In this document: positions 10,525 through 23,294 of the stretch, one piece after another | How the letters are laid out: the number at the start of each line of letters is the position of its first letter | Position numbering within the stretch: position 1 is the first letter of the stretch | Origin: Diadema setosum | Taxonomy: Eukaryota; Echinodermata; Echinoidea; Diadematoida; Diadematidae | Direction of reading: 5' to 3' | Assembly: GCF_964275005.1 (NCBI RefSeq) | Contig: NC_092686.1 | Location: 13,922,431 to 13,986,430, forward strand | Length of the DNA stretch: 64,000 bases | The notes under the pieces: model-generated | What the model saw: the letters and a program-made list of their open reading frames with translations, nothing else | Told to the model about the DNA's origin: nothing | Databases searched by the model: none | Program-made: the position numbers and the translations under genes

Positions 10525-10890
10525 TGGTTAGGTCTCCGAGGACGGCGACTTTTTCAGTAGAGGGGAGGGAGATGGAAGAAGGGAAGATAGATTGGCATAA
10601 GAAGGGTGAAATAATTTAACGTTTGGAGAGGAAAATCAGGGGTATACACAAAATTTCCATATTTGATTTTAAAATATTCCTCTTTTTGCAATTATAATAT
10701 TTATCAGTATTCATTCGACAGTATGCAAAGTGCTCGATACAAAAGCATGTATTTGCATTGAAAACAATCACCATGCTGTATTTTCATATGTGATCGGTAG
10801 ACTACTCGGTTCTACGTATTACATTTGATATAATTTCAATATTTTTAATTTGTTAATGACGAGGACGTCATTCAATAATGATGGGGAGGA
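10525..10890 (+). other. 3' untranslated interior and polypurine tract of the Ty3/gypsy element
   Basis: No frame; AT-rich. The last bases before the 3' LTR, AATGATGGGGAGGA (to 10,890), form the polypurine tract that would prime plus-strand synthesis. Confidence 0.75.
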
Positions 10891-11796
10891 TGTAACACGG
10901 GTATGTTGGAGAACATACAGTTGCTCTAGTCTGAGTTCAAGTTCCCTCCTAGGTAAACTCTTTTGTTTCCTGATGAAAAGGCCACCAGGTGACCACCTTA
11001 GCACCCGGCGTTTGTTTGGTAAACAAATCCCTTTCTTACCTGAGAGCTGAATGAACATCATCTGGCGTGGGTCAGCACAAGTTCTTCACTTTGCAGAACT
11101 GTGTTGATCAAGCCAGACGTGTTCTCCCCCTGCTCTCTATACAGGTAAGAATTATTCTACTTCATATACTCTCTTGCTGTCTATGTATGTTTCACATATT
11201 GATATGTTATTAATGATGTGTGTTTTGATTTCATAATCACAGGATTTCCAAATCATAGATATGGTTGAGAATCCGTTATATTAATTCATAACATATGAAG
11301 TTATGATTTTACTCATCAGTTAACTTTTGGTCGCTGCCTTGCAATAGTAGTTTATTCCAGTTGTTGAAAACAACCAATTAGATATATACATTATTCTCAG
11401 CTTCTATACAGGCTTGATATATTCAAGGAGTTGAGGAGTGGTCTGTAGTTGTCTTTAAGCGATGTGCATTTGGTAACTGGCTCAGTTGCAAGATACTGTG
11501 GAAGTAATTATGTATTGCTAAGTTAGGCGTTAGCGACTGTGGAAATGTTGTCATATTATCGCCAAATTAATTCATTAATATGCCGGTGGATATTTTATTA
11601 GATATGCCCTTCGCAGTATTCGATGTATGTAGAGTGTTAAAATCTAAGTAGGCGTATATGTATGTGGGAACGTGCCCCATACTGCTGTATGTAATGTATA
11701 GCTTTTCGCTTAATCCAGAAATTACGTTGCATGTGAAGGAACTCATGGCTTTTCTTAGCGTACTATACAATATCATGTTATGTAGAGGGTAGCATC

Positions 11797-11834
<38 letters not shown>

Positions 11835-12957
11835 TGTGTGATTGTGTGTAATTGCTTGTGTGTTGTCGGTGTGTGTGTGTGGATGTGCATGCGCGTATGT
11901 GTAATCTGTGCCCCGTGTAAGTCGCTAACATATAGAAGAGGTAGTTGATTTGACGTAGAGTAGGACAGTAGTTTTCCTGCTCAGGCTCGTCTGTACTGTT
12001 GTAGTAAGTTTTGTACACAAGGCAGTGGACAGGGTGTGCATTTTTATGTTATGGTACGGTAGGTGAATGGGGTCTGCGCGAGTAGACTAGGCCGGCTGAC
12101 CACGGCTTTTTAAGACCGCGCTACGGCGGAGGGCCATTGTCAAGTTTCTTTACTTTTGTGGAGGCCGGAAAGATGTGCTGGTAGCTCTTTTGTTTCAAAG
12201 TCTTAATGGGGGAAGTCTCTCCCCATCTCCTTTTCTCTCTAGGCCTGGAAGAGGCGAAAAGAGGAGCTAACTTTTTGTAGTACATGCACAGTGCCCACGC
12301 TGGTTAAAGTTTCTTTTGTATACTTGGTTGGCTTTTTATACGCTGGGGAGCCCAGCGTCTTCTCGCCTTAGCTTTTATTTTAGTTTGTGAGTCTACAAAG
12401 TGCTTAATCCATGGCAGGGTTCTGCATCGGGGCTTTTACCAATGTACAGTATTCTGTTGAGTGTAGTTGAGAGCGTTTGTGTCATGTATATAGAGAGAGA
12501 TAAGTTAAGTCAATGTGTACGGAAATGAAGTTTCGGTTAATGAGAAATAGTAAATGTAATAGGACATCTGGTGATAGAGTAACATGTAGTTAATAGTACT
12601 AACGGGTAGTTTGGATAATGTGTTGTATGTAATATGTCAGTGTATATAGTGTATGTGAAACTTGTGATTGTTGCGTTTTTGTAAATTGAAAGTATTATGT
12701 ATCATGTTGAATGTGAATAAAGACTTTGCAGAACTGTGTTGATCAAGCCAGATGTGTTCTCCCCCTGCTCTCTATACAGGTGTCATATCTCGCAAGGTCA
12801 GGGACCTGTTCTTGCATCGTCACCCCCCCCCCCCCCATTTTGTTGAGTGAACGCCCCCTGCATCCCCTTACCCACAAGCAGGCTACGACTATACATATAG
12901 GAGAGCAAGACAGTGCGCTGTTAGCTGTCGCGCTTGCAACGAAACACGGGCGTTACA
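10891..12957 (+). repeat. 3' LTR of the Ty3/gypsy element (2,067 bp)
   Basis: Near-identical to 2978-5037. Differences seen include the T/C change in the first 59-bp repeat copy (11,088-11,146), single changes in the middle, a longer GT tract (about 11,797-11,832) and a longer C run. The flank is (TA)n. Confidence 0.93.
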
Positions 12958-13513
12958 TATATATATATATATATATATAAGTTACTACTACATCGCAAGA
13001 TTGTTGTTTAAGGTACTTCTGACACAATTTCCACATATTTATTGTAAAGCACTCTGTGGTTTCTGGCACAATTTCCACATACAGTAATTATTGTAAGCAC
13101 TCCGCATATATCTATCCGGACTTTTTGGAGTCGTGTATTTTCAATTCTAATTCGTCAGAAATATGAACTTATTTATAAATAAAAAATCCACTTCTGACCA
13201 TATTCGTCTGACAAGAAACGATACTTGTTTCACATAATTTAATGCTTATCACAAACCGCTGTCATTTTGCCCTACATTGGACAAGAGATACAAAATTTAT
13301 TTTCGTACATGTTTACTTACACTTTTGCACACATGCACTCTCACACGCTTTGACACGCTTGTGCACACTTACCTATCACTGATGTAACTTCTTTCATGAC
13401 ACCACAACGACTTTCAGTGAAAAAGCAAAGAGAGCAGGGTAACATACCTGATTTTGTCTTGTTGCTTTGTGACATTCCTGATTCTGCCTTGTTCTTCTTC
13501 TTAACTCTTGTAG
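12958..13513 (+). other. Remainder of gene 1 last intron
   Basis: Starts in the TA repeat interrupted by the retrotransposon. It ends in a strong pyrimidine tract (CTTCTTCTTAACTCTTGTAG) at the acceptor of the terminal exon. No independent gene seen. Confidence 0.5.
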
Positions 13514-13623
13514 TGCGAATGCAGAACATCATGAGACGTGAAGTGAAGGGTGCTCCGGAAGTGTCGAAGATGGAGAATGCCGACCTCACCAAACTTGACG
13601 TCAGTGATGTGGTCAATGACTGA
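13514..13623 (+). CDS. Terminal exon of small secreted-peptide gene 1
   Basis: After a very good acceptor, an open phase-1 segment encodes 35 residues ending DLTKLDVSDVVND and a stop (13,621-13,623). It begins RMQNIMRREVKGAPEVSK: basic with a possible dibasic site (RR), then acidic. The phase fits the donor at 2929 exactly, so the two exons can be joined across the 10.6-kb intron that carries the retrotransposon. The whole open frame from 13,396 includes the pyrimidine tract and is unlikely to be translated as such. Product not recognised; a peptide precursor is inferred from the paralogue's signal-peptide exon. Confidence 0.6.
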
Positions 13624-13667
13624 GGAGACGTCTCTCCGGTGCAGATGAAGTTTGAACCGAGTTTGGG

Positions 13668-13815
13668 TGTTTAGAAGCCCGCCACAGCCATCATGCTTCG
13701 TCTCCTACTGGCCAACTAGAGCCTACCTACAGTATGAATTATTATGAAAATCACAACGATAATGATTAAACACTACAACTGGAAATAACAAGTAGGGAAT
13801 ACATAACTTTATTAA
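13668..13815. repeat. About 145-bp sequence shared with 63,365-63,512
   Basis: The segment from CCCGCCACAGCCATCATG to ACATAACTTTA aligns with few gaps to 63,365-63,512 in the same orientation. Here it is in the 3' untranslated region of gene 1; there it precedes exon 4 of gene 2. It may be a duplicated gene-cluster segment or a dispersed repeat. Confidence 0.7.
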
Positions 13816-13841
13816 TTACTTCCGTCTTCGGTACTTCTATC

Positions 13842-13847
13842 AATAAA
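13842..13847 (+). terminator. Polyadenylation signal of gene 1
   Basis: AATAAA 219 bp after the stop of the terminal exon, at a normal 3' UTR distance; no other gene is nearby on this strand. Confidence 0.5.
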
Positions 13848-14047
13848 CGCAAGCAAACTGTAAAACTTCTCCTTCGGTTTTTCTTTCGTCGTGTGGAGTG
13901 TTGTTTTTTCTTATGACGTGCAGTGCGAAATTGTCTCATTTGTATCACAAGTCTGTTATTATATTTTCATCCTCTCCCTGTGTATTGTAAAAAAAAAGAG
14001 AGATCATTCTCTGTTCACGGAACATCCGCTATTGTATCTATCAATAC

Positions 14048-14235
14048 TGTCACGACTCAACCCAATCACCACATCATGACAATCAAAATGTTCCGCTCCA
14101 TTCCTGGCAGATCGCACCCAAACCATCACAACAATGTTGCAAAAGACCACGATTGGGAAGCCATGTCTTGATCTGAGAGCGATAACTTGCTGCGGACCTC
14201 TTTATTGGTATTAGCCTTGTTCAAGGCGCATCACA
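14048..14235 (-). repeat. 3' LTR of the Gmr1-like element (188 bp)
   Basis: TGTCACGACTC...GCGCATCACA as read on the plus strand. It differs from the other LTR at three positions by eye. TSD ATAC at 14,044-14,047. Confidence 0.92.
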
Positions 14236-14246
14236 TCTCCCCCCTT
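14236..14246 (-). other. Polypurine tract of the Gmr1-like element
   Basis: On the minus strand AAGGGGGGAGA abuts the 3' LTR, as required for plus-strand priming. Confidence 0.8.
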
Positions 14247-14886
14247 AAGACGGGAAGTTATGGAAGAATTTTCCATTGAAACTGCAAACAGTCGATACAA
14301 ACATGTTCCGAAACACAATACATAAAAATGCACAGTTGTGTGTTCATACACTAAAGTGGATTCTTCACATAAACAAGCTCAGACTTATGAGCCTTATCAA
14401 AACCTTTCTTGAGCGTAGGCTAACTGTCTAAATATAGAAGCACTACCTGCTCGGAACAAGCATGTGCGTATACGCGCAAAACTTTACAACCACAACATTC
14501 CTTGTTTCTTTTTCTTTCTTTTTTTCTGCTTGGTCATAAAATAATCATGAAGCATGTATTCTCTTTAGCTTTCCTGAAATGCTTATGAGTATCAAATGGC
14601 CAAACATTTCAACACCTAGTCGAAGTCGAATGCTGCTGGTTCAGAACAAAATACACTGTACATGTACACTGTACTTGTAACATGAAACAATATGCCATAA
14701 ATATGGACATATCAAACTTTAATCTTAGCTTGATGTGCATATGCTTGAAAAAAAACTGCTACACATATCACTGAATAACCTGCATACACTAGCTGATAAT
14801 CATGCAGTTTGCATAATGAACTTCACACATTTTTGTTGTGATTATTGTATGTCACCAGTAATAGAAGTAATCTTCCATTCACTATA
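14247..14886 (-). other. Distal 3' untranslated region of the Gmr1-like element
   Basis: No coding frame. It continues at 52,262-53,195 on the far side of the nested transposons; together about 1.6 kb follow the RNase H stop. Confidence 0.6.
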
Positions 14887-15501
14887 CAGTGAAGCCCCGT
14901 TATAACGAGTTCGGTTTTAACGAGGAACCGCTTATAACGAGGTGATCGCGTCGGTCCCGTTTTCCTTTGCGTGTAAACCTATGGCAGAACGAATCGGTTA
15001 TAACGAGTTCGGTTATAACGAGATTCCGGTTATAACGAGGACAATTTCGGTGCATCATGATAAAGAAAAACATAAGCAATTTGATCGGAATAACGAGGTT
15101 CCATTTCTTGACTAAATTGCCGCTTTCAAACACGCGACAAACGAAACCCTGAAAACCGAATTCACGCTATCCACGTCTTTTTCCGTTTTGCAGAGAACCG
15201 TTCCTTCCATGTTTTCTTCTAAATCACGCGATAAGACACAGGAATGCCTTCCGATGTTCCTACTAAATCATTAAACATAATCATTCGATTTTCTTTTCCG
15301 CGAGATACGCGTGCGTGATATTAGGGCAGACCACACCGCAACGAGAAATAAAAAAGATAACGCATTCAAAAACTTTTCATGTAGCGACACTTGCGGCCAA
15401 AAATTGACGATTGGAATGCGTGTGCAAGTCATTATTATATCCTTTCCATTTTTAGTTCCGACTTCCAGTTCTTTTGCTGCTAAGCAAATATGGGTGTGGA
15501 T

Positions 15502-16254
15502 GATTAAAGCCGAAATAATTAATGAAATCATCGCGATCCCGTCGGGTGACAGTAGCGTAAAAATAGTTGAATAAAGCATGTTAACCTCCTTAATCTGTGT
15601 TCAGAAAAAGAAACGAACGTATTTATTAATTTGAATAGATCTGGATTTGTTCATTATCATTTAATAAATTATAATTTAAATATGAGTGTATATGATTAAA
15701 GCCGAAATAATTCATGAAATCATCGCGATCTCGTCGGGTGACAGTAGCGTAAAAATAGTTGAATAACGCATGTTAACCTACTTCATCGGTGTTCAGAAAA
15801 AGAAACAAACGCATTTATTAATTTGAATAGATCTGGATTTGTTCATTATCATTTAACAAATGATAATTCAGATATGAGTGTGTATGATTAAAGCCGAAAT
15901 AATTAATGAAATCATCCCGATCTCGCCGGGTGACAGCAGCGTAAAAATAGTTGAATAACGCATGTTAAGAAAAAGAAACAAACGCATTTAACAGTTCAAG
16001 GATGTACAAAACGCGAAGAGATTTTCGAAAGAAAATAAAGAACGCAGTTTTAATCCCGTCGGACGCAACGATCATACATTGTATAAAATTACAACCGAAA
16101 TGATTCATGAAATTATCGAATTCCCGCTCGGCTCCAACAGCGTAAAATACCTCTCAAGTTAACGGTAAACAATGCATGTACTATGTTACTCTGAAATTAT
16201 CGCGATCTCGCCAGGTGACAGTAGCGTAAAAATAGTTGAATAACGCATTTTAAC
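15502..16254 (+). repeat. 192-bp tandem repeat within the pogo-like element
   Basis: GATTAAAGCCGAAATAATT starts at 15,502, 15,694 and 15,886, a spacing of exactly 192 bp. Each copy is followed by GTGACAGTAGCGTAAAAATAG or a close variant. A partial fourth copy lies at about 16,192-16,254. A diverged relative (16,076-16,170) recurs at 51,850-51,930. Open frames here are by-products of the repeat. Confidence 0.85.
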
Positions 16255-16559
16255 CTAAATCAGAAAAAGAAACAAACGTATTTATTAGTTTGAATAGATC
16301 TAGGTTTGTTCATTATCAGAATTTTAACACTGCATTTCACAATGAAGATTTTTCTTTCTTTCAGAATGGTCTATGAGGTACAGATTTGCGTAAAAAGGAT
16401 CACAACCTTCCACATTCAATCCTGTCCAAGGGCGTAGCGAGGGGGGGGGGGGTGTTTTGGGTGTTCAAACACCCCCCTTTGCCGAAATGGGGGTGTTTGA
16501 GGTGTTCAAACACCTCCCTTGGGCAAAAGGGAGGTGTTTGAGCTGTTCAACACCCCTCT

Positions 16560-18204
16560 TCAACAATGTTTAGATGTTAAAAAAATGAAACAAAAGCTGT
16601 CTTTACCGCTTTTATTTCCGTTTTGAATTCCGCCTTTCCTTTCTTTTGTGTTCATTTTCTTTCTCTCTCTCTCTCTCTCTCTTCCCTGCTTTGCTTTCTG
16701 GCTGAATCGCGAAGATACATTGCGCATAATGTTCACCGTTTACCGGTATTATACCGTACGCGGTACCGTAAATTGTGTATGATGCATAATTATTATGTGT
16801 GTGCAATGCATGCTATACCGATTCTGTGACGCGCTTTGTGTATTATCGAAGCATCGACGATTCTACTTCTTCTCTTCTTTCTTTTCCTCACCTTCTTGTC
16901 TTTTTTACTCCTATTTTCTTCATGTTTTTTCTTTTCCTTTTTTTTTTTTTTTGCGTTTTGGGGGCGACCACACCCATCGTCCCCCTGGCTACACGGGTGT
17001 GGTCTGGGTCAGGTTCTCCCATTTGTTTATACACAAAATGCGTCGGCTACTTATCCAATGCTGTTTTGCGCCCTTTTCCATAATTATGCATGGCAGGCGT
17101 TACACCAAAAACGGCGATCTATCCGGTCTTTCCCTCTCCATTATCTTTTGTAAAAGTAATTCATGAAATTGGGGTCTTAAGTCTTAACTATACTGATGCT
17201 TCATACATTTATTACTAGTAGTAACATTGGTTATACGAGCACAATTTCGCCGGCGGAGGGGAGGGGAGCTGAACCTTTCGGCTTTTTGCCAAATTATCAA
17301 CTTCCTTATTTTCCCAAAATAAAGTGAGAAAAAACGCTACACAATGCACTGCCTCAAATTTTGATTTTTTGTTCTTAATAATTGAAGTTAATTTAACCCG
17401 TTTAGGACGGTTTGCTTTGGCGAGCGAACACCCCCACAGACGGACAGGTTTTCCAAAATCGAGCCCGGACCGAGGGTTACTAAGGGGGTGTGACTTACGG
17501 TCCCGCTTTACCCAATCATCAAATTGCCGTGTATGCGGTGTAGGAATCCGCTTTCTGATTGGATGAATAACGACCGCTCATGAATAATAATGTCGCTTCC
17601 CTTCGCTGTCCGGGTTCGCGCGCGCGGTTTGAACTTCACGTACTGTACGATCGTCAATTTACGTTCCCTCGTCAACTCAAATGAATAGCGTCTTTTATTA
17701 TTGGGCACCAGGCTATGTCGAGGGTGTCGCAAATTTCTACTACATAATTGTCTTGAATTTACTGATTCATGGAGGCAATCATTTATGGAAACTGTAATCC
17801 GTTGATCACAAGCCTTCAAAGTCTTTCAATGAAAAGCGATCGATCGGAGGATCGTGTACAGGCTTGCGTATTTCCATTTACACGACTGTAAGACACGCCA
17901 AGTAAATCTCGTATCGTGGCGATATCAAAGGCACACGAACCCACTCTTGACTTCCTGTTGTTCACAAAATTCCTTACCATAGCTAGTCAATGAATTTTGG
18001 AAACAGAAGGAAGATTATTCATTGTATACAACATTTGAAAATCTGTTACGCCTTGTTTGTCCCCGCTACTTGTATCCAAATACAAAGCTCGCGTGTCTGT
18101 AACAGAAGCACGTGGCTTTATTTCAACACTAGGCAAACCATCAACGATGTAATATTACAAGTAGAATTGGTGATACTGATTTATCAAAGTCGAATTTCGT
18201 AATA
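16560..18204. other. Interior of hAT-like span, no gene recognised
   Basis: Contains a CT microsatellite (about 16,661-16,682), a T run (about 16,940-16,951) and a promoter-like GC-richer stretch at 17,470-17,640. That stretch has CCCAAT (about 17,510) and an inverted CCAAT (ATTGG, about 17,558). Open frames at 16,795-17,166 are low-complexity. No convincing protein. Confidence 0.4.
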
Positions 18205-18970
18205 GAATAACGTCCACTTGAGTTTATTTCTTGGTTCTGTTTCAGTAATTCCCATAAAATTGACAAGAGCCTGGAATATGTTCAATATTCAAACAAATCT
18301 TTGCATCTTTCTAACTTTCTTTGAGACGAATAAAAATGCATGATCCACGCTTGCGCGATACCTGCCATCCCCTGAAGAAGTCTGTATAAAGAAGTTTGCT
18401 TCCTGAAATTATCAATCGTGACTACCTACAAATTTCGATCATGCGACTTATAATAAGGTTTTCATTGGATGCATACAAGATATCACCGAGTGGATTTGTG
18501 AGTTTATTATCGGGGTTTGATGCTGCTATTTTTCTGTGCGATCTTACAATTCCTTTACAACTTCGACGTAATGTCGGGAAGATAATGATTATTCACTATG
18601 TATCAAGTGAAATGAGATTTCACACAGTGATACAAGACATATATTTAATTATTATAAAAAGTAATCACCAACCTAAATGAGTATCGTTATTTCTTACATA
18701 GAAAAAAAAAACAAAAAAAAAACTAAGAGTAAAACACCGGGCCTGTTTAAGCCAGTTGACAGAACATGTATGAGCTCTTTAGATGAAACAGGGGAGTCTA
18801 TACGATGAGAAGAGAAAAAGGAGAGAAAAATAGGCTGGTCATCTAAATTTTGTTTGATTGACGGTAGATAATCTGAAAAGATTTTTCAAACGTAATGTAA
18901 AATTATACAAGATGAGGTTTGCCTACAACCTGTGTTTTGGTAATATCTTTCTATACGTTTTATATAATAC

Positions 18971-19001
<31 letters not shown>

Positions 19002-20943
19002 TAAATTTTATGGGCAGAGTATCTTGGAGAAGCGATCATCACCATCAATGATAATATTCAATCTACACGTTTGTATATGGGAATGAAGAAGGGGATAGCT
19101 GGAAAGGAAAGTGATGAGATGTAATGAGATAAAATGAAGGAATACTTATTGAGACAAATGTATTACAAAGGAAGAGCAAAACGGCAAAAAAGGGCAAAAG
19201 GGTACAACATTATGCAAAGATTTTGCCGTCATTTTTTTTTTGTGTACGTTTGCCTTCCAATTTCGTAGTTACGTAATTCAAAATAGCCAAAAAAAAAAAA
19301 AAAATAGCGCCATGAAGATGTTCATTCAACCTCGTTTGCCTTTCACTATGTCCTATCACTTCAAAAAATGTAGCATTAGCACAATTCAAATTAGAATTCC
19401 CATCGAGAATTCAGATTCGCAGCAATGTGAGAGAGTATCTTTTCAGACAGGGTCGCAGGTGAGCATTTCCGAGTTCGTCGGAGAAGTTCATTCATATTAG
19501 AAACAAAAAGGTTGACCACCCGCCAGCTGATAGAAGAAGACGACATGACCATGGGAGAACGGCGAGCACATGTCACACAAGCTTGAAGGTCTAAAATCAT
19601 AACATCACTTCAGAAAATAACGAAAAGATGATATGTTTGTTGAAATAAACGACATTTCTCCCGACATTCTTCGATCTCTCATAACAGACGGTTAATTTTG
19701 CTGAAATGATCTTCTCTTATGTCATGAGTGTGAATCAATATTATTTTGTTTTATTGTGTATACCAGTCATCGCCCGGTAAAAGACAGAAAATGAAGTACT
19801 ATTCTCATTCAATAAGCATAATGTATAAAGGAAACGAGCATTTGCTGCAATCGTTCATGAATATGAAAATGCTTCAATGCGATTTCACGAAGTCTAAAGG
19901 AATGAATGCAAGTAGGTCTACGTAAATACAGAGATGTACAATGCAATTATTAAAAAAAAAAAATACGCAGCCACGATAAGTGCATAAACCACTTCAATAG
20001 CAGCATGAAAACATTTGATCACATCAATATATGAGATGGACAAGAACATTTCATGCTTTTATTGCTCGAAATTCCTTGCTCCTAGACAAAGTAGAGTGTT
20101 CAATTGAAGCGACGGGTTATCACAACTCCGTCTCTCGCAAAACTGAATCATCACTTCGCAAATTTGGAGAGCTTTCTACAAATTTACATAAAAAAGTTTA
20201 TTTTTTTTTTTAGGCATGAGTTACCATATTCTACTGATTATAAATCGATTGAGCTACAAAACGGTAGTGTGTTGCTAAAACCATTATAACTCAATGATCG
20301 CGAAATCATTTGACTTGTGAACTTCCGAAAGAGATGGACTGAAAAACCCAGACATCTAAACGTATAAATAATTGACAGAGCGACTATAGCCGAAAATTAG
20401 CATATTATGAAGAATTCATACAAAACTAGAACCAAAAAAGACTAAACAGTCAACATCACCATTGTCGGTATCGTCGTAATATGGGATGTAATTTTATTTT
20501 GACTGCCTCTTTGAAATGCTGCAAACATCATATACTGAACATCATAATCTTTATTTGTGAATTCTAAGCGTATGAGAGAGAGAGAAAAAAAAGACAACTT
20601 CTGCCGTATGTCTTGTTTCTCGCTTTATTGCAGCGTATGTCATTGTCGAAGTTTAAATTCTGTAATACATGTTCGTAACAAGTACATGAGAACTTGCACA
20701 TTGGATTTTCAACAACCATAAAATCATTGGGGTCCGTAAAAGCGTTTACGTAATACATACGAAGCACATAATGCATTCTATGGACCGGTGCAGAATAAAG
20801 AGACTGTCTGTAATGGGCCTTTGAACTTCTCTATTATGCTCATAATCCCCGACTTTTCGGATGGCGTCTACGAGTGCGTCTTAGGAATGTTTTTGTATCA
20901 ACATCCTGTCTATTCAAGGAGGTACAATGTAACCTGATACTCT
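18205..20943. repeat. Tandem-duplication unit 1 (about 2.7 kb, continues at 42,433-42,714)
   Basis: Collinear with 42,715-45,355 over its whole length with many substitutions and small indels. The unit is cut at 20,943 by the CCATGG element and resumes at 42,433 (CTGGCCACCTGGTCTATTC). On the minus strand some frames are kept in both units: one containing 'FTDPNDFMVV' and 'MCKFSC' (near 20,700), one ending 'FLRRTRRRHPKSRGL' plus stop (near 20,850), and one ending 'NLNSRWEF' plus stop (19,391). No family recognised; these could be exons of a duplicated small gene or conserved by recent duplication alone. A TA microsatellite is at about 18,969-18,994. Confidence 0.8.
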
Positions 20944-20949
20944 CCCTTA

Positions 20950-22011
20950 TAAAAAAAAACCATGGTTTTACAACCGTAACTATGGTATAACCATGGTTAT
21001 GGACGGTTTTACAATGGATCGATGGTAGTCCATGATTTTTAATTCATATCCATGGTAAATGTGTGGCGAAAGTGTGGTAATACCATTGTTAAAATACCAT
21101 AGTTATGATAACATGATAAAACTTTCATTTTACGACGGTTTTAAAACCATGGTGAAAAAATCATTGTTATACCACAGTTTTAAGAAATTAAAAAAACAAT
21201 GGTGAGAAAACCACGACAAAACCATCGTTCTACTTTGGTAAAAATAACATAATAATATAACAATGGTTGTAACCATGGTTTCACAATAGTATAAAAACAA
21301 TGGTTAGGAAACCATGGTGTAACTCTCGTTCTACCAAGGTTGAAAACCATCGTTATTAAACCATGATTTCATCATGGTTTTATGATAGTGTAAAAAAGAT
21401 AGTAATAAAACCATGATTGTAACCATGGTATTATGATAGCACAAAAACACTAGTTATAATACCATGGTTAAACTTTCGTTTTACAAAGGTTAAAAATGAT
21501 GGGTATTAACCATGATATTAACCATGGTTTTATCATAGTTAAAAAATGATGGTTATATAACCATGGCTCTAACAGTGGTTTAATGAAAGTGTTTTAAAAC
21601 CATGGTTAAAAAATTATCGTTATACCACAGTTTTAAGAAATTAAAAAAACAATGGCGAGAAAACCACAACAAGACTATCGTTCTACTTTGGTCAAAATAA
21701 CATAATAATATAACAATGGTTGTAACCATGGTTTCACAATAGTATAAAAACAATGGTTAGGAAACCATGGTGTAACTCTCATTCTACTAAGGTTGAAAAC
21801 CATCGTTATTAAACCATGATTTCATCATGGTTTTATGATAGTGTAAAAAAGATAGTAATAAAACCATGATTTCAACCATGGTATTATGATAGCACAAAAA
21901 CACTAGTTATAATACCATGGTTAAACTTTCGTTTTACAAAGGTTAAAAATGATGGGTATTATAACCATGATATTAACCATGGTTTTATCATAGTTAAAAA
22001 TGATGGTTATA
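20950..22011. repeat. Left CCATGG-type satellite array, period about 450 bp
   Basis: The phrase ACAGTTTTAAGAAATTAAAA recurs at about 21,175 and 21,627 and again at 33,390 after the nested insertion, giving about 452-457 bp per unit. Each unit holds many AACCATGGTT palindromes and variants. The array continues at 33,318-34,300, where it decays. Confidence 0.85.
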
Positions 22012-22340
22012 CACACTAAGAAATCAGGGTTCAAAATTGAACCTCCAGGCGTGATGCAATAGCAGCACCCCTTTTCCCTCAAAAATTGAACCCCTGTCTA
22101 GGGTTCAATTTTGAACCCCATAAAAATGAACCTTTTTCCCTCAAAATTTGAACCCCTGTCTAGGGTTCAATTTTGAACCCCATAAAAATGAACCCTCTGA
22201 GTTCAAAACTGAACCTCAAGGTTGTAAAAAGGTTTATTCTTCCACCCAAAAGGGTTAATTCTTGAACTTTTCAGATATCAAAATTGAACCCTTTGCGGTG
22301 CATGTACGCTCCCTGGTTTTTATTTTTCCTCCTTAATGGG

Positions 22341-22344
22341 TTAC

Positions 22345-22387
<43 letters not shown>

Positions 22388-22400
22388 CATGTATTAAATA

Positions 22401-22433
<33 letters not shown>
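22341..22433. repeat. Interrupted TA microsatellite
   Basis: Two long (TA)n runs separated by a short ATACATGTATTAAATAGACA spacer, just inside the left end of the TA-flanked transposon. Confidence 0.9.
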
Positions 22434-22439
<6 letters not shown>

Positions 22440-22974
22440 CAATATTACATACAATATGTATATATATCATATATATCATATATCCTGCTGAAATAATGGA
22501 GATGTTCAAGCTTAAAGTACAGCACAGTGTTCAGAGTTGTTCAATCAAACACATACTCCTTAACAATGCCACCACCAATTCATTGTACATGCTGCTCATA
22601 CTTCATGTTTGGCACACACTTTGTACAGAGAAATTAAAACATCTTTGCATCACAGATGATTACATTTCATGTTTGTTTAATAAAGTCTTGGGATGATAAA
22701 AAACGAGGAAAATTAAATAAAGAGAAATTCCCCATTTTCGTAGATTATCTAAGTACAGTTCATCATTTGGTACATACAAACTTGTCACTTTCATTTGTCA
22801 AGATGGATTCATTTCTGCACTCACACAAAAATGCACATGTATTAATTTTATAGGCTAGGTTTTTATCATTCAAAACAAAGAGTTAAGTCAAATCAAGTTT
22901 TTGCATTATAATGTAATTCATGTACAATTAAGAAAGTTAAATACAATACATGTACATAACATATACTCATATAG

Positions 22975-23261
22975 CAGGGCTCGACCTTAGCGGGAGCCCG
23001 GGGACCATTGGCTCCCCAGAATCGCCACGGGCTCCCCAGAAATGTATGAAAAAAGCCCGGCTGGCTCCTTAAGTTTTTTTGCCGTAGAGCCTCACGTTTC
23101 AAGACAGAATCATAGTTTATGTACACACTCACACTATCGACGAGCGCGAGCTGCCCCGGCGCGCGCAGCGAGCCCTGACGCTCGAAGTTATTACACGTAT
23201 CCCTGAAATAGACTACACGCTGAACATGTTTCATTCTCCAGCAGCCGGCCCACGTTGCCCG

Positions 23262-23294
<33 letters not shown>

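Larger units (their letters stand above)
2978..12957 (+). mobile_element. Ty3/gypsy LTR retrotransposon, nearly intact, inserted in a TA microsatellite
   Basis: Two directly repeated LTRs (2978-5037 and 10,891-12,957) starting TGTAACACGG and ending GGGCGTTACA flank a 5.85-kb interior with primer-binding site, gag-pol, integrase and a polypurine tract. Domain order is gag, protease, RT, RNase H, integrase, as in classic Ty3/gypsy. Both flanks are TA repeats, so the target site was a (TA)n tract and the duplication length (4-6 bp) cannot be read exactly. By eye the LTRs differ at about seven bases plus GT- and C-tract lengths, indicating recent insertion. It sits in the last intron of host gene 1, same strand. 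Clade is not assigned. Confidence 0.93.

Noticed and set aside
15271..15579. Overlapping 87- and 102-residue frames as transposase remnants
   Set aside because: They run through the 192-bp tandem repeat and have no domain pattern.
22893..23264. 123-residue minus frame near the left end of the CAGGGCTCGACC element
   Set aside because: It crosses the TIR and low-complexity sequence; no motif or splice support.
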